Positions 26,617 to 35,677 of a DNA stretch of 64,000 nucleotides are shown in pieces; position 1 is the first letter of the stretch; each line of letters opens with the position of its first letter. Source of the stretch: Allostella sp. ATCC 35155 (GTDB lineage: Bacteria; Pseudomonadota; Alphaproteobacteria; ATCC43930; Allostellaceae); the NCBI GenBank assembly GCA_006738865.1, contig AP019701.1, forward strand, positions 4,026,001 through 4,090,000, given 5' to 3'. Below the pieces are notes generated by a model. That model had not been told where the DNA came from and ran no database searches. It saw only the letters and a program-made list of their open reading frames with translations. The translations under genes and the position numbers were made by a program.

Positions 26617-27594
26617 ATGACCGTCCTCGTCACCGGTGCCGCCGGCTTCATCGGCTTCCACGTCGCCGCCGCCCTGCTCGATGCCGGCCGGCCGGTGGTC
26701 GGCATCGACAATCTCGACCCCTATTACGACGTCGCATTGAAGGAGGCGCGGCTGGCGCTGCTCCTCGCCCGGCCGGGCTTCACCTTCGTCCGCGGCGACC
26801 TCGCCGAGCCGGCGACGATGGAGGGGGTCGTGGCCGACCATCCGGGGATCACGGGCATCGTCCATCTCGCGGCGCAGGCCGGCGTCCGCTATTCGCTCGA
26901 GAACCCGCGCGCCTACGTCCGGGCCAACGTGTCGGGCCACCTGGAAATGCTGGAGGCGGCCCGTCGCCTGCCGGCGCTGACGCGCATGGTCTATGCCAGC
27001 ACCTCCTCGGTCTATGGCGACAACGCCAAGCGCCCCTACGCGGTGACGGACCCCGTCGAGCGACCGGTCTCCCTCTACGCCGCGACCAAGCGCGCCGACG
27101 AACTGATGTCCAGGGTCTATGCCCACCTCTACGGCATCCCCCTGGTCGGCCTGCGCTTCTTCACCGTCTACGGGCCCTGGGGCCGGCCGGACATGGCCTA
27201 TTTCCTCTTCGCCCGCGCGATCCTGGAGGGGCGGCCGATCCGCCTCTTCGGCAATGGCGAGCTGCTACGCGACTTCACTTACATCGACGACATCGTCGCC
27301 GGGGTGCTGGCGGCCCTCGACCGGCCGCTCGACTGGGGCGACGAGCCGCCGCACCGGCTCTTCAACCTCGGCAACAACCGGCCGGAGCCAGTGACGCGGC
27401 TGGTCGCGCTACTCGAGGCCGCGCTCGGCCGCAAGGCGATCGTCGAGCCGACGGGGATGCAGCCCGGCGACGTCGCGGCGACGGCCGCCGACATCGCCGA
27501 ATCGACGCGGGACCTGGGGTTCGCGCCACGCACGCCCCTCGAGGTCGGCATCCCGGCCTTCGTCGAATGGCTGCGTGGCCGCAATACTGCATGA
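26617..27594 (+). CDS. NAD-dependent nucleotide-sugar epimerase (UDP-glucuronate 4-epimerase-like)
   Basis: A 325-residue short-chain dehydrogenase/epimerase. The NAD site is TGAAGFIGFHVA at the N terminus, the catalytic pair is YASTSSVYG and YAATKRADE (YxxxK), and the PYYDVALKEARLALL stretch resembles UDP-glucuronate 4-epimerases (LpsL/CapI type). These supply UDP-galacturonate for surface polysaccharide. The ATG at 26617 is preferred because it begins the Rossmann fold exactly; upstream in-frame codons are unconserved. Ends 10 bases before leuC. No other polysaccharide genes are nearby. The 163 bases upstream, shared with the oxidoreductase gene, show no distinct element. Confidence 0.85.
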   Translation: MTVLVTGAAGFIGFHVAAALLDAGRPVVGIDNLDPYYDVALKEARLALLLARPGFTFVRGDLAEPATMEGVVADHPGITGIVHLAAQAGVRYSLENPRAYVRANVSGHLEMLEAARRLPALTRMVYASTSSVYGDNAKRPYAVTDPVERPVSLYAATKRADELMSRVYAHLYGIPLVGLRFFTVYGPWGRPDMAYFLFARAILEGRPIRLFGNGELLRDFTYIDDIVAGVLAALDRPLDWGDEPPHRLFNLGNNRPEPVTRLVALLEAALGRKAIVEPTGMQPGDVAATAADIAESTRDLGFAPRTPLEVGIPAFVEWLRGRNTA

Positions 27595-27604
27595 GGCGAC
27601 GGCG

Positions 27605-28999
27605 ATGCCTCTGACGATGTTCGAGAAGATCTGGCGTTCGCACCGGGTGGCCGAGGAGGACGGGCTCGCCCTCCTCTACATCGACCGCCACTTCCTGCAG
27701 GACGGGCCGCGGCGGAAGTTCGAAGTGCTGGAGGAAGCCGGCGTCGGCGTCCGCCGGCCCGACCTCACCTTCGCCACCGTCGATCATTATGTCGCGACCG
27801 ACGGCACGCCGCCGGAGGCACTGCCGGAGGGGCGCCGGCGCGGCATCGCCGACATCGGGCGCGATGCCGCCCGGCACGGCATCGCCCTCTACGGCCAGGA
27901 CGATCCACGCCAGGGGATCGTCCATGTCGTCGGCCCGGAACGGGGGATCAGCCTGCCCGGCACCACCATCGTCTGCAACGATTCCCACACGCCCACCCAT
28001 GGCGGCGTCGGCGCCCTCGCCTTCGGCATCGGCTCGACCGAATGCGGGCATGTGCTGGCGACCCAGACCCTGTGGATGAAGAAGCCGCGCACGATGCGCG
28101 TCTGCGTGACCGGACGGCTGCCCGAGGGTGTCGGCGCCAAGGACATGGCGCTCGCCGTCGTCGGCCGGCTCGGCGCAGCCGGCGCGGCGGGGCATGTCGT
28201 CGAGTTCGCCGGCAGCGCCGTGGCTGCCCTTTCGGTCGAGGGCCGGCTGACGCTCTGCAACCTCTCGACGGAGTGCGGCGCCCGCAGCGCCATGGTGGCA
28301 CCGGACGAGACGACCTTCGCCTATCTGGCCGGCCGCCCTCACACCCCCGCCGGTCTCGCCTGGGAGCGCGCCGTCGGACGCTGGCGGATGCTGCCGAGCG
28401 ATCCCGGCGCCGCGTTCGACCGCGAGGTCGCGATCGACGCGGCCGAGATCGCACCGACCGTGAGCTGGGGCATCAGCCCCGATCAGGTGCTGCCGATCTC
28501 AGGCCGCGTGCCCGACCCCGACATGGCACCCGACGAGGGGCGGCGGACCGCCTGGCGGCGGGCGCTCGACTACATGGACCTGAAGCCCGGCACGCCGCTC
28601 GACGGCATCCCGGTCGACCGTGTCTTCATCGGCTCCTGCACCAACGGTCGGATCGAGGATCTGCGCGCGGCCGCCCGCCTCGTCGCCGGCCGCCGCGCCG
28701 CGGTGCCGGCCTGGGTGGTGCCGGGCTCGGCCGCCGTCCGCTCCGAAGCCGAGGCCGAGGGGCTCGACCGCGTCTTCCGCGACGCCGGCTTCGAATGGCG
28801 CCAGCCGGGCTGCTCGATGTGCGTCGCCCAGAACGGCGACCTCGTCACCCCCGGCGAGCGCTGCGCCTCGACGACCAACCGCAACTTCATCGGCCGCCAG
28901 GGTCCCGGCTCTCGCACCCATCTCGTCAGCCCGGCGACGGCCGCGGCCGCGGCCGTGACCGGCCGCCTCACCGACCATCGCCGGCTGGCGCGGGGCTGA
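27605..28999 (+). CDS. leuC: 3-isopropylmalate dehydratase large subunit
   Basis: A 464-residue aconitase-family protein (MPLTMFEKIWRSHRV start). Substrate and cluster motifs are present: VCNDSHTPTHGGVGALAFGIG, the first cluster Cys in FIGSCTNGRIEDL, and the paired Cys in GCSMCVAQNGD, followed by STTNRNFIGRQG. With LeuD it should isomerise 2- and 3-isopropylmalate in leucine synthesis. The absence of leuB or leuA here leaves room for a related substrate (other alkylmalates), since many genomes carry paralogous leuCD. The gene begins 10 bases after the epimerase and is 1 base from leuD. Confidence 0.88.
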   Translation: MPLTMFEKIWRSHRVAEEDGLALLYIDRHFLQDGPRRKFEVLEEAGVGVRRPDLTFATVDHYVATDGTPPEALPEGRRRGIADIGRDAARHGIALYGQDDPRQGIVHVVGPERGISLPGTTIVCNDSHTPTHGGVGALAFGIGSTECGHVLATQTLWMKKPRTMRVCVTGRLPEGVGAKDMALAVVGRLGAAGAAGHVVEFAGSAVAALSVEGRLTLCNLSTECGARSAMVAPDETTFAYLAGRPHTPAGLAWERAVGRWRMLPSDPGAAFDREVAIDAAEIAPTVSWGISPDQVLPISGRVPDPDMAPDEGRRTAWRRALDYMDLKPGTPLDGIPVDRVFIGSCTNGRIEDLRAAARLVAGRRAAVPAWVVPGSAAVRSEAEAEGLDRVFRDAGFEWRQPGCSMCVAQNGDLVTPGERCASTTNRNFIGRQGPGSRTHLVSPATAAAAAVTGRLTDHRRLARG

Positions 29000-29000
29000 C

Positions 29001-29591
29001 ATGCGCAGCTTTCACCGCCTCTCGGCCACCGCGGCGGCCCTGCCCGAGGCCGACATCGACACCGACCGGATCATTCCGGCCCGCTTCATCGACCGCCGGC
29101 CGCAGGACGGGCTCGCCGACTGCCTCTTCCACGATCTCCGCTTCGCGGCCGACGGCTCGGAGCGGCCCGAGTTCGCGCTCAACCGGCCTGGCTGGCGCGA
29201 CGCCGGCATCCTGGTGACCGGCCCGAACTTCGGCTGCGGCTCGTCGCGCGAGCATGCGATCTTCGCGCTCCTGGATTGGGGGGTCCGGGTCGTGATCGGC
29301 CCCTCGCCGGCGGAGATATTCGCCAACAACGCCTTCGAGAACGGGCTGCTCATGGTCGCGCCGGAGCGGGCGGCCGTCCTCGAGCTGCTTGGCCGGCTGG
29401 AGACGGCGCCCGCGACGACGGTGACCGTCGACCTCGAACGGCAGGTGGTCGAGTGGGACAATCGCTCGGTCCCCTTCGCCATCGATCCGCGGCGGCGGCG
29501 CTGCCTGCTCGCCGGCCTCGACACGCTGGCGCTGACGCTCGCCATGACCGAGCGCATCACCGCGTTCGAGGCGGCACGCGGCGAAGCCTGA
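29001..29591 (+). CDS. leuD: 3-isopropylmalate dehydratase small subunit
   Basis: A 196-residue swivel-domain subunit. Motifs ADIDTDRIIPARFI near residue 18 and GPNFGCGSSREHAIFALLDWG near 75 are diagnostic; the latter forms part of the active site contributed to LeuC. Its ATG follows the leuC stop after one base. Size and sequence are those of a typical LeuD. It ends at a bidirectional hairpin shared with the cupin gene. Confidence 0.9.
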   Translation: MRSFHRLSATAAALPEADIDTDRIIPARFIDRRPQDGLADCLFHDLRFAADGSERPEFALNRPGWRDAGILVTGPNFGCGSSREHAIFALLDWGVRVVIGPSPAEIFANNAFENGLLMVAPERAAVLELLGRLETAPATTVTVDLERQVVEWDNRSVPFAIDPRRRRCLLAGLDTLALTLAMTERITAFEAARGEA

Positions 29592-29619
29592 GCGGAGGGC
29601 GGCCGGCCCTGCCCTCCGC
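29592..29619. terminator. Bidirectional terminator hairpin
   Basis: GCGGAGGGC (29592-29600) pairs perfectly with GCCCTCCGC (29611-29619); the 10-base loop is itself partly palindromic (GGCCGGCC). It fills the gap between the convergent leuD and cupin genes. Confidence 0.65.
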
Positions 29620-29627
29620 CGCCGGCG

Positions 29628-30098
29628 TCACTTGCGGCGCGGATCCTCGGCCGGGTTGACGTAGGTGACGCCCCATGGCCCGACGCTGTGGATCTGCACC
29701 ACCGTCTCCCGGTCGGTCCAGGCGAAGTGCGGCGTGCCAGGCTGCATCACGGCGAAGCCGCCCGGCGTCAGCGCCTTGGTCCTGGCCCGGTCGAACGTCT
29801 CGCCCATGCCCATGTTGAAAGTGCCGGAGAGGACGGTGACATGCTCGATCACCGGATGGTGGTGCGCCGGCAGGCGATAATTGGCCGGGAAGCGGATGCG
29901 CGCGGTGAGCGGGCCCGCCGCGTTGAGCGGCCCTTCGATGACCGCGATTCTGGCCCCCGGCGGCAGCGAGGGCACGTCCACCCAGGTGAGTTCCTCCGGG
30001 AGGATCATGACGTGCCCGGTGCCCGCATGCTGGGCCGCGGCCGGCGCGGCCGCCGCCAGCAGAATGCCGGCGGCGGCCGCAAGGGAAAGTGGCTTCAT
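29628..30098 (-). CDS. Secreted cupin-domain protein
   Basis: A 156-residue protein with a Sec signal peptide (residues 1-22, AAAAPAAAQ). A single cupin follows, with metal-binding pattern LPAHHHPVIEHVTVLSG (motif 1: His cluster and Glu) and PGTPHFAW (motif 2 His). It is probably a periplasmic metal-binding cupin; no reaction can be assigned. It lies 10 bases downstream of the methyltransferase on the minus strand and is likely co-transcribed, under possible control of the divergent MocR regulator. Confidence 0.8.
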   Translation of the reverse strand: MKPLSLAAAAGILLAAAAPAAAQHAGTGHVMILPEELTWVDVPSLPPGARIAVIEGPLNAAGPLTARIRFPANYRLPAHHHPVIEHVTVLSGTFNMGMGETFDRARTKALTPGGFAVMQPGTPHFAWTDRETVVQIHSVGPWGVTYVNPAEDPRRK

Positions 30099-30108
30099 CG
30101 CAACCTCC

Positions 30109-30957
30109 TCAGCGCCGGGTGACGACGACTTCGAGATACTCGCTCGGCACGACCATGGTGGTGTCGCCCGACCGGTTGAACCGGTCGACGAGGGCCAGCA
30201 GATCGGTCGTCAGCGCCGCCTGGGCCGGCGCCTCCAGCGCGGCGAAGGCCTTCAGCACCGGCCCGTACCAGGTGCGGAACACCTCGAGCCACTGCTCCGG
30301 CGAGAGGTAGCGGAAGGCGAAGTTCCGGCGCGCGACGGCGATATCGGCCGCGCCCGCCCCGAACAGCTCGGCCAGGCGCGCCTCCGTGCCCCAGAGCGCC
30401 GGCGAGCGGACGCCCGACGGCGGCGGCAGGTGACCGGCCATGGTGCGGAAGAGTTGGCCGATGAAGCCTTCGGGCGTCCAGTTGGCGAGCCCGATGCGGC
30501 CGCCCGGACGGCAGACGCGCAGCATCTCGGCCGCCGCCTTGTCCTGGTCGGGCGTGAACATGACCCCGAACGTGGAGAGGACGGCGTCGAAGCTCGCATC
30601 GGCGAAGGGCAGCGCCTCGGCATCGGCCTGACGGAACTCGACCGCCAGGCGCTCGGCCTGGGCCCGCTCCCGCCCGCGTTCGAGCAGGGCCGGGACATAG
30701 TCGGTCGAGACGACGGCGCAGCCCCGCCGCGCGGCGGCGAGCGTCGCATTGCCGTTGCCGGCGGCGACGTCGAGGACCGTCCAGCCGGAGCGGAGGTCTG
30801 CGGCCTCGCACAGCTGCTCGCCGACGATCTGCAGCGTCGTTCCCACGACGGCGTAGTCGCCCGATGACCATGCGCCCTGCTGGCGCGCCTTGAGCGCGAC
30901 GAGATCGACCGCCGGAACGGCCGCCTCGGGCTGTCCGGCAAGCGTGGTGGCGTTCAT
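30109..30957 (-). CDS. Class I SAM-dependent methyltransferase (UbiE-like)
   Basis: A 282-residue methyltransferase. Motif I is VLDVAAGNGNATLAAARRG near residue 65, followed by STDYVPALLERGRER and the motif II-III stretch DAEALPFADASFDAVLSTFG, typical of the Methyltransf_11/UbiE group. Substrate unknown. The ATG at 30957 has GGAG about 8 bases ahead; Met at 30969 is an alternative. It is divergent from the MocR regulator, whose operator-like repeats lie between them, and is followed by the cupin gene. Confidence 0.82.
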   Translation of the reverse strand: MNATTLAGQPEAAVPAVDLVALKARQQGAWSSGDYAVVGTTLQIVGEQLCEAADLRSGWTVLDVAAGNGNATLAAARRGCAVVSTDYVPALLERGRERAQAERLAVEFRQADAEALPFADASFDAVLSTFGVMFTPDQDKAAAEMLRVCRPGGRIGLANWTPEGFIGQLFRTMAGHLPPPSGVRSPALWGTEARLAELFGAGAADIAVARRNFAFRYLSPEQWLEVFRTWYGPVLKAFAALEAPAQAALTTDLLALVDRFNRSGDTTMVVPSEYLEVVVTRR

Positions 30958-31023
30958 CCCATACTCCATTGGATGGTGTTGCGAACGCCACGGACGATGC
31001 CTGTTCAGCCGCTCGGCATGTAT

Positions 31024-31056
31024 GTACAGTGGTCTACAAGTATCCGGTAACTGTAC
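31024..31056. promoter_or_regulatory. Operator-like inverted repeat between the methyltransferase and MocR genes
   Basis: GTACAGT (31024-31030) and ACTGTAC (31050-31056) form a perfect 7 bp inverted repeat, with centres 26 bases apart. Each is followed by or embedded in a GGTC-containing copy (GTACAGTGGTC, GTACTGGTC), so direct-repeat character is also present. MocR-type regulators usually bind such paired sites in the divergent region beside their own gene. Confidence 0.5.
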
Positions 31057-31087
31057 TGGTCCCACGGCCAGGACAGAACCGGTCGGG

Positions 31088-32533
31088 ATGCAGATACAGA
31101 TGATCGCCCTGACAATAGATACCCAATCCAAACGACCGCTGGTGGAACAGATCGTCGACGAAGTGCGCCGGCATGTCGACGATCGTCGCGTCCGGCCGGG
31201 TACGCGCCTGCCGTCCATTCGCCGCTTCGCCGACGCCCACGGGGTCAGCCGGTTCACGGCCGTCGAGGCCTATGACCGGCTGGTCGCGCTGGGCTATCTG
31301 GAGGCTCGGCGCGGCTCGGGCTTCTACACGACGCCGCCGCGCGAAAGCCTCGCGAGCGACGCCCCCGCCCCGGGGCAGGAGCACAACGAGGCCCTGGTCT
31401 CGCTGATCCGCCGCCTGCTCCAGGCGGGCGACGGCCTCGTCCTCGCCGGGGGCGCCTGGCTGCCGAACGCGTGGATGGACGAACTCGGCCTGCGGCGCGC
31501 GCTCACCACCGTCGCCCGGCGACCCGGATCCCATGTCCTCGAATACGGCAACCCGCTCGGCTACGGGCCGCTGCGCGAGCAGCTGTCGCTGATGCTGTCC
31601 GAGCGCGGCATCGCCGCCGCGCCCGGCCAGATCGTCCTGACGCAGGGGACGAGCCAGGCGCTCGACCTCGTCATCCGCCGCTTCGTCCGCCCGGGGGAGA
31701 CGGTGCTGGTCGACGACCCCGGCTACTACAATCTCTTCGGCAGCCTGCGCCTCGCCGGCGCCCGGCTCGCCGGCGTGCCGCGCCTCGCGGACGGGCCGGA
31801 CACGGCCATGCTGGAACGGCTGGCGAGCGAGCACCGCCCGCGCGTCTACTTCACCCAGTCGATCCTGCAGAACCCGACCGGCACCGTGATGGCCGCCCAC
31901 AGCGCCTTCCGCGTGCTGCAGCTGGCCGAGCGCTACGATTTCATGGTCGTCGAGGACGACATCTTCTGCGACCTCCACGATCGCGCGGTGCCGCGGCTGG
32001 CGGCGCTCGACCAGCTCAACCGCGTGGTCTATGTCCGCAGCTTCTCCAAGACCCTGTCCGGCGCCCTGCGCGTCGGCTTCGCCGCCGCCCGCCAGCCGGT
32101 CGCCGACCAGCTCGCCGACGTCAAGATGCTGTCCAGCATCACCAGCTCCCAGTTCGCCGAGCGGGTGCTCTACGCGGTCCTGCTCGACGGCCACTACCGC
32201 AAGTATCTGGGACGCCTCCTGAAACGCCTCGACGAGGCGCGGCTGGCCGCGATCCACGCCTTCGACCAGCTCGGCCTCGAGATGTTCGCCGAGCCCGAGG
32301 GCGGGCTGTTCCTGTGGGCCCGCTTCCCCCATGTCGAGAACGCGATGGACCTGGTCACCCCGGCGCGGGAGCGCGGCATCGTCATCGCGCCGGGCACCGT
32401 CTTCCGGCCGGACCTGCAATCCAGCCCCTGGATGCGCTTCAACGTCACCGTCTGCCAGGAACCACGGCTGCTCGCATGGCTGGAGGAGGTGGCGGCAGGT
32501 GCGGCCGTTCCGCTGGCGCAGGCGGCAGAGTGA
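31088..32533 (+). CDS. MocR-type regulator: GntR helix-turn-helix fused to an aminotransferase fold
   Basis: A 481-residue regulator. Residues 10-75 are a GntR winged helix (PLVEQIVDEVRRHV, RLPSIRRFADAHGVSRFTAV). The rest is a class I aminotransferase-like domain with the PLP lysine in SFSKTLSGALRVGF (Lys321) and QNPTGTVM. MocR proteins sense amino acids or PLP itself and often control a divergent gene; here that is the methyltransferase/cupin pair. The start is ATG 31088 (MQIQMIALTI); a second ATG at 31100 is equally possible. The frame stays open far upstream but without family similarity. Confidence 0.88.
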   Translation: MQIQMIALTIDTQSKRPLVEQIVDEVRRHVDDRRVRPGTRLPSIRRFADAHGVSRFTAVEAYDRLVALGYLEARRGSGFYTTPPRESLASDAPAPGQEHNEALVSLIRRLLQAGDGLVLAGGAWLPNAWMDELGLRRALTTVARRPGSHVLEYGNPLGYGPLREQLSLMLSERGIAAAPGQIVLTQGTSQALDLVIRRFVRPGETVLVDDPGYYNLFGSLRLAGARLAGVPRLADGPDTAMLERLASEHRPRVYFTQSILQNPTGTVMAAHSAFRVLQLAERYDFMVVEDDIFCDLHDRAVPRLAALDQLNRVVYVRSFSKTLSGALRVGFAAARQPVADQLADVKMLSSITSSQFAERVLYAVLLDGHYRKYLGRLLKRLDEARLAAIHAFDQLGLEMFAEPEGGLFLWARFPHVENAMDLVTPARERGIVIAPGTVFRPDLQSSPWMRFNVTVCQEPRLLAWLEEVAAGAAVPLAQAAE

Positions 32534-32583
32534 AAGGTCATGCTTGACCCGGTCGATGAGAAACGACCGGCTGTCGATACCGT

Positions 32584-32670
32584 TGCGTCCCTCGACTTCG
32601 CTCGGGATGAGGGATATTCTTGATAGAAAATACATGAATTTGCTCATCCCGAGCGAAGTCGAGGGACGCA
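32584..32670. repeat. 28 bp perfect extragenic palindrome with AT-rich loop
   Basis: Arms 32584-32611 and 32643-32670 are exact 28-base reverse complements; the left arm begins TGCGTCCCTCGACTTCGC. The 31-base loop (32612-32642) is strikingly AT-rich for this genome. It lies between the convergent MocR and lyase genes (182-base gap). The CTCGACTTCGCTCGGGATGA core resembles dispersed REP-type palindromes of alphaproteobacteria. It could act as a bidirectional terminator and be a mobile extragenic element. Confidence 0.85.
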
Positions 32671-32715
32671 CGCCGCTGGCCGGCTCCATGAGTAGCCAGT
32701 AGCTAGAAACTGGAG

Positions 32716-33603
32716 TCAGATGCCGACCTGCTGGTCCTCCGGCAGGCCGTGCGCCGCCTCGAAGGCGCGTACCTCGTCGATGCCGAGGAGCTGGACGTAG
32801 TCCGCAAAGCCGGCGAGCGGTACCGGCATGCCGCGCGGGTCGCCGGTCAGCCGGATGTGCCGCAGCGCGGCGCGGATCGCGGGAATTGCGGCGAAGAGGG
32901 CCTGCCCCGGATAGATCGCGAGCGCGAAGCCGAGCCGCGTCAGCTCGGCCGTGTCGAGGATCGGCGTCCTGCCGCTGGCGGACGCGTTGTACATCGTCCG
33001 TGCCGGCAGCCGGCCGATCGTCGCAAGCTGCTCCAGGCTGGTCGGGGCCTCGACGAAGAGGATGTCGGCCCCGGCCTCGCCATAGAGCGCCACCCGGTCG
33101 AGCGCCGCCTGGAAGCCCTCGATCGCGAGCGCATCGGTGCGGGCGATGACGAGGAAGTCCCGGTCGCGCCGGGCATCGACGGCCGCCTTGACCTTGGCCG
33201 CCATCTCGGCCGCCGGGATCACCCGCTTGCCGGCCAGATGGCCGCAGCGCTTGGGCCAGACCTGGTCCTCCATCTGGATCGCCGCCACGCCAGCGCGCTC
33301 GTAGTCGCGGACGGTGCGGCGGACATTGACCGGGCCGCCATAGCCGGTGTCGGCGTCGGCGATCACCGGCAGGTCGACGGCGTCGGCGATCCGGCCGGCA
33401 TTGTCGACCATCTCGCTCATCGTCAGGAGGCCGACGTCGGGCATCCCGAGCCGGACCGCCGTGGTCGCGTCCCCCGACATGTAGACGGCCTCGAAGCCCG
33501 CCTCGGCGACGAGGCGGGCGGAGAGCGCATCGGGCACGCCGGGCGCGGCCAGGACCTCGGGCCGGTCGAGCAGCTCGACCAGGCGCCGGCCGGGTCCGGC
33601 CAT
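32716..33603 (-). CDS. Isocitrate lyase / PEP mutase superfamily carbon-carbon lyase
   Basis: A 295-residue TIM-barrel protein of the ICL/PEPM superfamily. Visible are the metal-site stretch VIADADTGYGG near residue 82 and the lyase loop PKRCGHLAGK with catalytic Cys120. The Cys-Gly-His loop points to a C-C lyase (methylisocitrate lyase or dimethylmalate lyase type) rather than a PEP mutase. The substrate is probably a 2-substituted malate; prp genes are absent, so 2-methylisocitrate is not favoured. It starts exactly at the OppF-like stop on the same strand, so it is the last gene of the dpp-type operon. Confidence 0.8.
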   Translation of the reverse strand: MAGPGRRLVELLDRPEVLAAPGVPDALSARLVAEAGFEAVYMSGDATTAVRLGMPDVGLLTMSEMVDNAGRIADAVDLPVIADADTGYGGPVNVRRTVRDYERAGVAAIQMEDQVWPKRCGHLAGKRVIPAAEMAAKVKAAVDARRDRDFLVIARTDALAIEGFQAALDRVALYGEAGADILFVEAPTSLEQLATIGRLPARTMYNASASGRTPILDTAELTRLGFALAIYPGQALFAAIPAIRAALRHIRLTGDPRGMPVPLAGFADYVQLLGIDEVRAFEAAHGLPEDQQVGI

Positions 33604-34631
33604 CAGGCCGATGCCGCCGTCAGCGCCTGGCTCTGCCAGGGCACGAGGTCGAGATCGTCGCGCAGGCAGGCCTTGAGGTGCCCCTTCCCGACCTCGCGCA
33701 GCGGCGGCACCTCCTGGGCGCAGCGTGGCAGCGCATAGCGGCAGCGGGTGCGGAAGGCACAGCCGGACGGGGGGTTGATCGGGCTCGGAATGTCGCCCGC
33801 CAGCACGATTCGCTTGCGCCGGATCGTCGGGTCCGGCACCGGGGCCGCCGAGAACAGCGCCTCGGTGTAGGGATGGCGCGGATCGCTGAAGAGCGTGCGG
33901 GTGTCGGCGATCTCGACGAGCTTGCCGAGATACATGACCGCCACCCGGTCCGAGACGTGCCCGACCACCGCCAGGTCGTGGGCGATGAAGAGGATGGTGA
34001 GCCCGAGCTGCGCCCGCACGTCGAGGAGCAGCTTCACGACCTGGGCCTGGATCGAGACATCCAGCGCCGAGACCGGCTCGTCGGCCACCAGCAGTTCCGG
34101 CCGCAGCATGAGCGCGCGCGCGATGCCGATGCGCTGGCGCTGGCCGCCGGAGAACTCGTGCGGGAAGCGCTCGCCGGAATTGCGCGGCAGGCCGACCATC
34201 GCCAGCGCATCCTCGACCCGGCTTGCCCGCTCGGCCGCCTTCATGCCCGGCTCGTGGATGGCGAGCGGCGCCCCGATGATGCGGTCCACCCGCATGCGCG
34301 GGTTGAGGGAGGAGAAGGGATCCTGGAAGACCAGCTGCATCTGCCGCCGGAACGGCCGCAGCTGGCCGCGCTTCAGGTGGGTGATGTCGTTGCCGAGAAA
34401 GCGGATCGTGCCGTCGGTCGGCGTGTCGAGGCGCAGCACCGTGCGCCCGACCGTCGTCTTGCCCGACCCGGACTCGCCGACAAGGCCGAGAACCTCGCCC
34501 TTGGCGACGGCGAAGGACACGCCGTCGACCGCGCGGACCTTGTCGCGGCTGCGGCTGAAGAGGCCCGAGCTGATCGGGAAGTGCTTGACGAGGCCATCGA
34601 CCTCGAGCACCGGCTGGGCTTGGCTGCTCAT
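33603..34631 (-). CDS. Dipeptide/oligopeptide-type ABC transporter ATPase (DppF/OppF)
   Basis: A 342-residue ATPase: Walker [10 protein letters not shown] near residue 54, signature [15 protein letters not shown], Walker [15 protein letters not shown], and the C-terminal oligo_HPY tail with a Cys-rich segment ([16 protein letters not shown]) seen in this subfamily. It pairs with the DppD-like ATPase upstream (ATGA overlap). The substrate could be peptides, nickel or another polar compound; no binding protein is present to decide. Confidence 0.9.
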   Translation of the reverse strand: MSSQAQPVLEVDGLVKHFPISSGLFSRSRDKVRAVDGVSFAVAKGEVLGLVGESGSGKTTVGRTVLRLDTPTDGTIRFLGNDITHLKRGQLRPFRRQMQLVFQDPFSSLNPRMRVDRIIGAPLAIHEPGMKAAERASRVEDALAMVGLPRNSGERFPHEFSGGQRQRIGIARALMLRPELLVADEPVSALDVSIQAQVVKLLLDVRAQLGLTILFIAHDLAVVGHVSDRVAVMYLGKLVEIADTRTLFSDPRHPYTEALFSAAPVPDPTIRRKRIVLAGDIPSPINPPSGCAFRTRCRYALPRCAQEVPPLREVGKGHLKACLRDDLDLVPWQSQALTAASA

Positions 34632-35677
34632 GCGGGAACCCCGGCTGCGACGTCGCGCCAGCGGGCGCAGCGGACGGAATGTTCAGGATCGGCGGGCTCC
34701 AGACCCGGCACCGCCGTGTCGCAGAGGCTCGGCCGGAAATGCGCGCACCGCGGATGGAAGGCGCAGCCGGCCGGCATCGCGGTCGGGTCCGGCACGTTGC
34801 CGGGGATCGCCTCCAGCTCCTCGTGCGCGCCGCTCATCATGTCGAGGCGGGGGACCGATCGCAGCAGGCCCTGGGTGTAGGGCATCAGCGGCCGCCCGAA
34901 GAGCGGCACCACGCCCGCCTCCTCGACGATGCGGCCGGCATACATGACGAGCACCCGGTCGGCCACTTCCGCCACCACGCCGAGATTGTGGGTGATGAAG
35001 ACGATCGACATGCCCGTCTGGCGCTGCAGGCCCTGCAGCAGCTCCAGGATCTGCGCCTGGATGGTGACGTCGAGGGCCGTCGTCGGCTCGTCGGCGATCA
35101 GCAGGTTCGGCTTGCAGGCCAGCGCGACCGCGATCATCGCCCGCTGCCGCATCCCGCCGGACAGCTGGTGTGGGAAGTTGCGGATGCGGCGCTGCGGCTC
35201 CGGGATGCCGACGAGGTCGAGCAGTTCGACCGCCTCGGCGAGTGCCGCCTTCCGCGACACGCGGCGATGGAAGACGATGCCCTCGGCGACCTGGGCACCG
35301 ATCGTGTGGACCGGGTTGAGCGACGTCATGGGCTCCTGGAAGACCATGGCGATCTCGGTGCCGCGGATCTCCCGGATCTCGTCCTCGCTGACGGCGAGAA
35401 GGTCGACGGTGTCGCCGCTCCGCCGGCGCAGGCGGATGCTGCCGCCGACCCGGTTGCCGCCGGCGCGCTGGATGAGGCGCATGATGGCGAGGCTGGTGAC
35501 GCTCTTGCCCGAGCCGGATTCGCCGACCAGCGCCAGCGTCTCGCCGGGCCGGACGTCGAAGCTGACCCCGTTCACCGCGGCGACCTTTCCGGTCTGGCCG
35601 CGGAACTCGACGGTGAGGTCGCGGACCTCGAGCAGCGGCGGGCCGTCGGCGGATGCGGTCGTCGGTTGCGGGGTCAT
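34628..35677 (-). CDS. Dipeptide/oligopeptide-type ABC transporter ATPase (DppD/OppD)
   Basis: A 349-residue ATPase with Walker [10 protein letters not shown] near residue 54, signature [16 protein letters not shown], Walker [15 protein letters not shown], and a C-terminal Cys-containing tail ([17 protein letters not shown]). The ATG at 35677 overlaps the upstream permease stop; the open frame continues further but without similarity. Forms the nucleotide-binding pair with the DppF-like protein. Confidence 0.9.
   Translation of the reverse strand: MTPQPTTASADGPPLLEVRDLTVEFRGQTGKVAAVNGVSFDVRPGETLALVGESGSGKSVTSLAIMRLIQRAGGNRVGGSIRLRRRSGDTVDLLAVSEDEIREIRGTEIAMVFQEPMTSLNPVHTIGAQVAEGIVFHRRVSRKAALAEAVELLDLVGIPEPQRRIRNFPHQLSGGMRQRAMIAVALACKPNLLIADEPTTALDVTIQAQILELLQGLQRQTGMSIVFITHNLGVVAEVADRVLVMYAGRIVEEAGVVPLFGRPLMPYTQGLLRSVPRLDMMSGAHEELEAIPGNVPDPTAMPAGCAFHPRCAHFRPSLCDTAVPGLEPADPEHSVRCARWRDVAAGVPA

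Noticed and set aside
23328-27614. A very long plus-strand open frame opposite the indolepyruvate oxidoreductase gene
   Set aside because: It is an antisense shadow produced by GC-rich codon bias; its translation is Arg/Asp/Gly/Val-rich low-complexity sequence without any family motif, while the opposite strand encodes a complete conserved enzyme.
32716-33603. PEP mutase or phosphonopyruvate hydrolase, which with the phn genes and dioxygenases would suggest phosphonate metabolism
   Set aside because: The active-site loop is PKRCGH with a catalytic Cys, as in C-C lyases, not the EDKxxPKxNS-type loop of PEP mutases.
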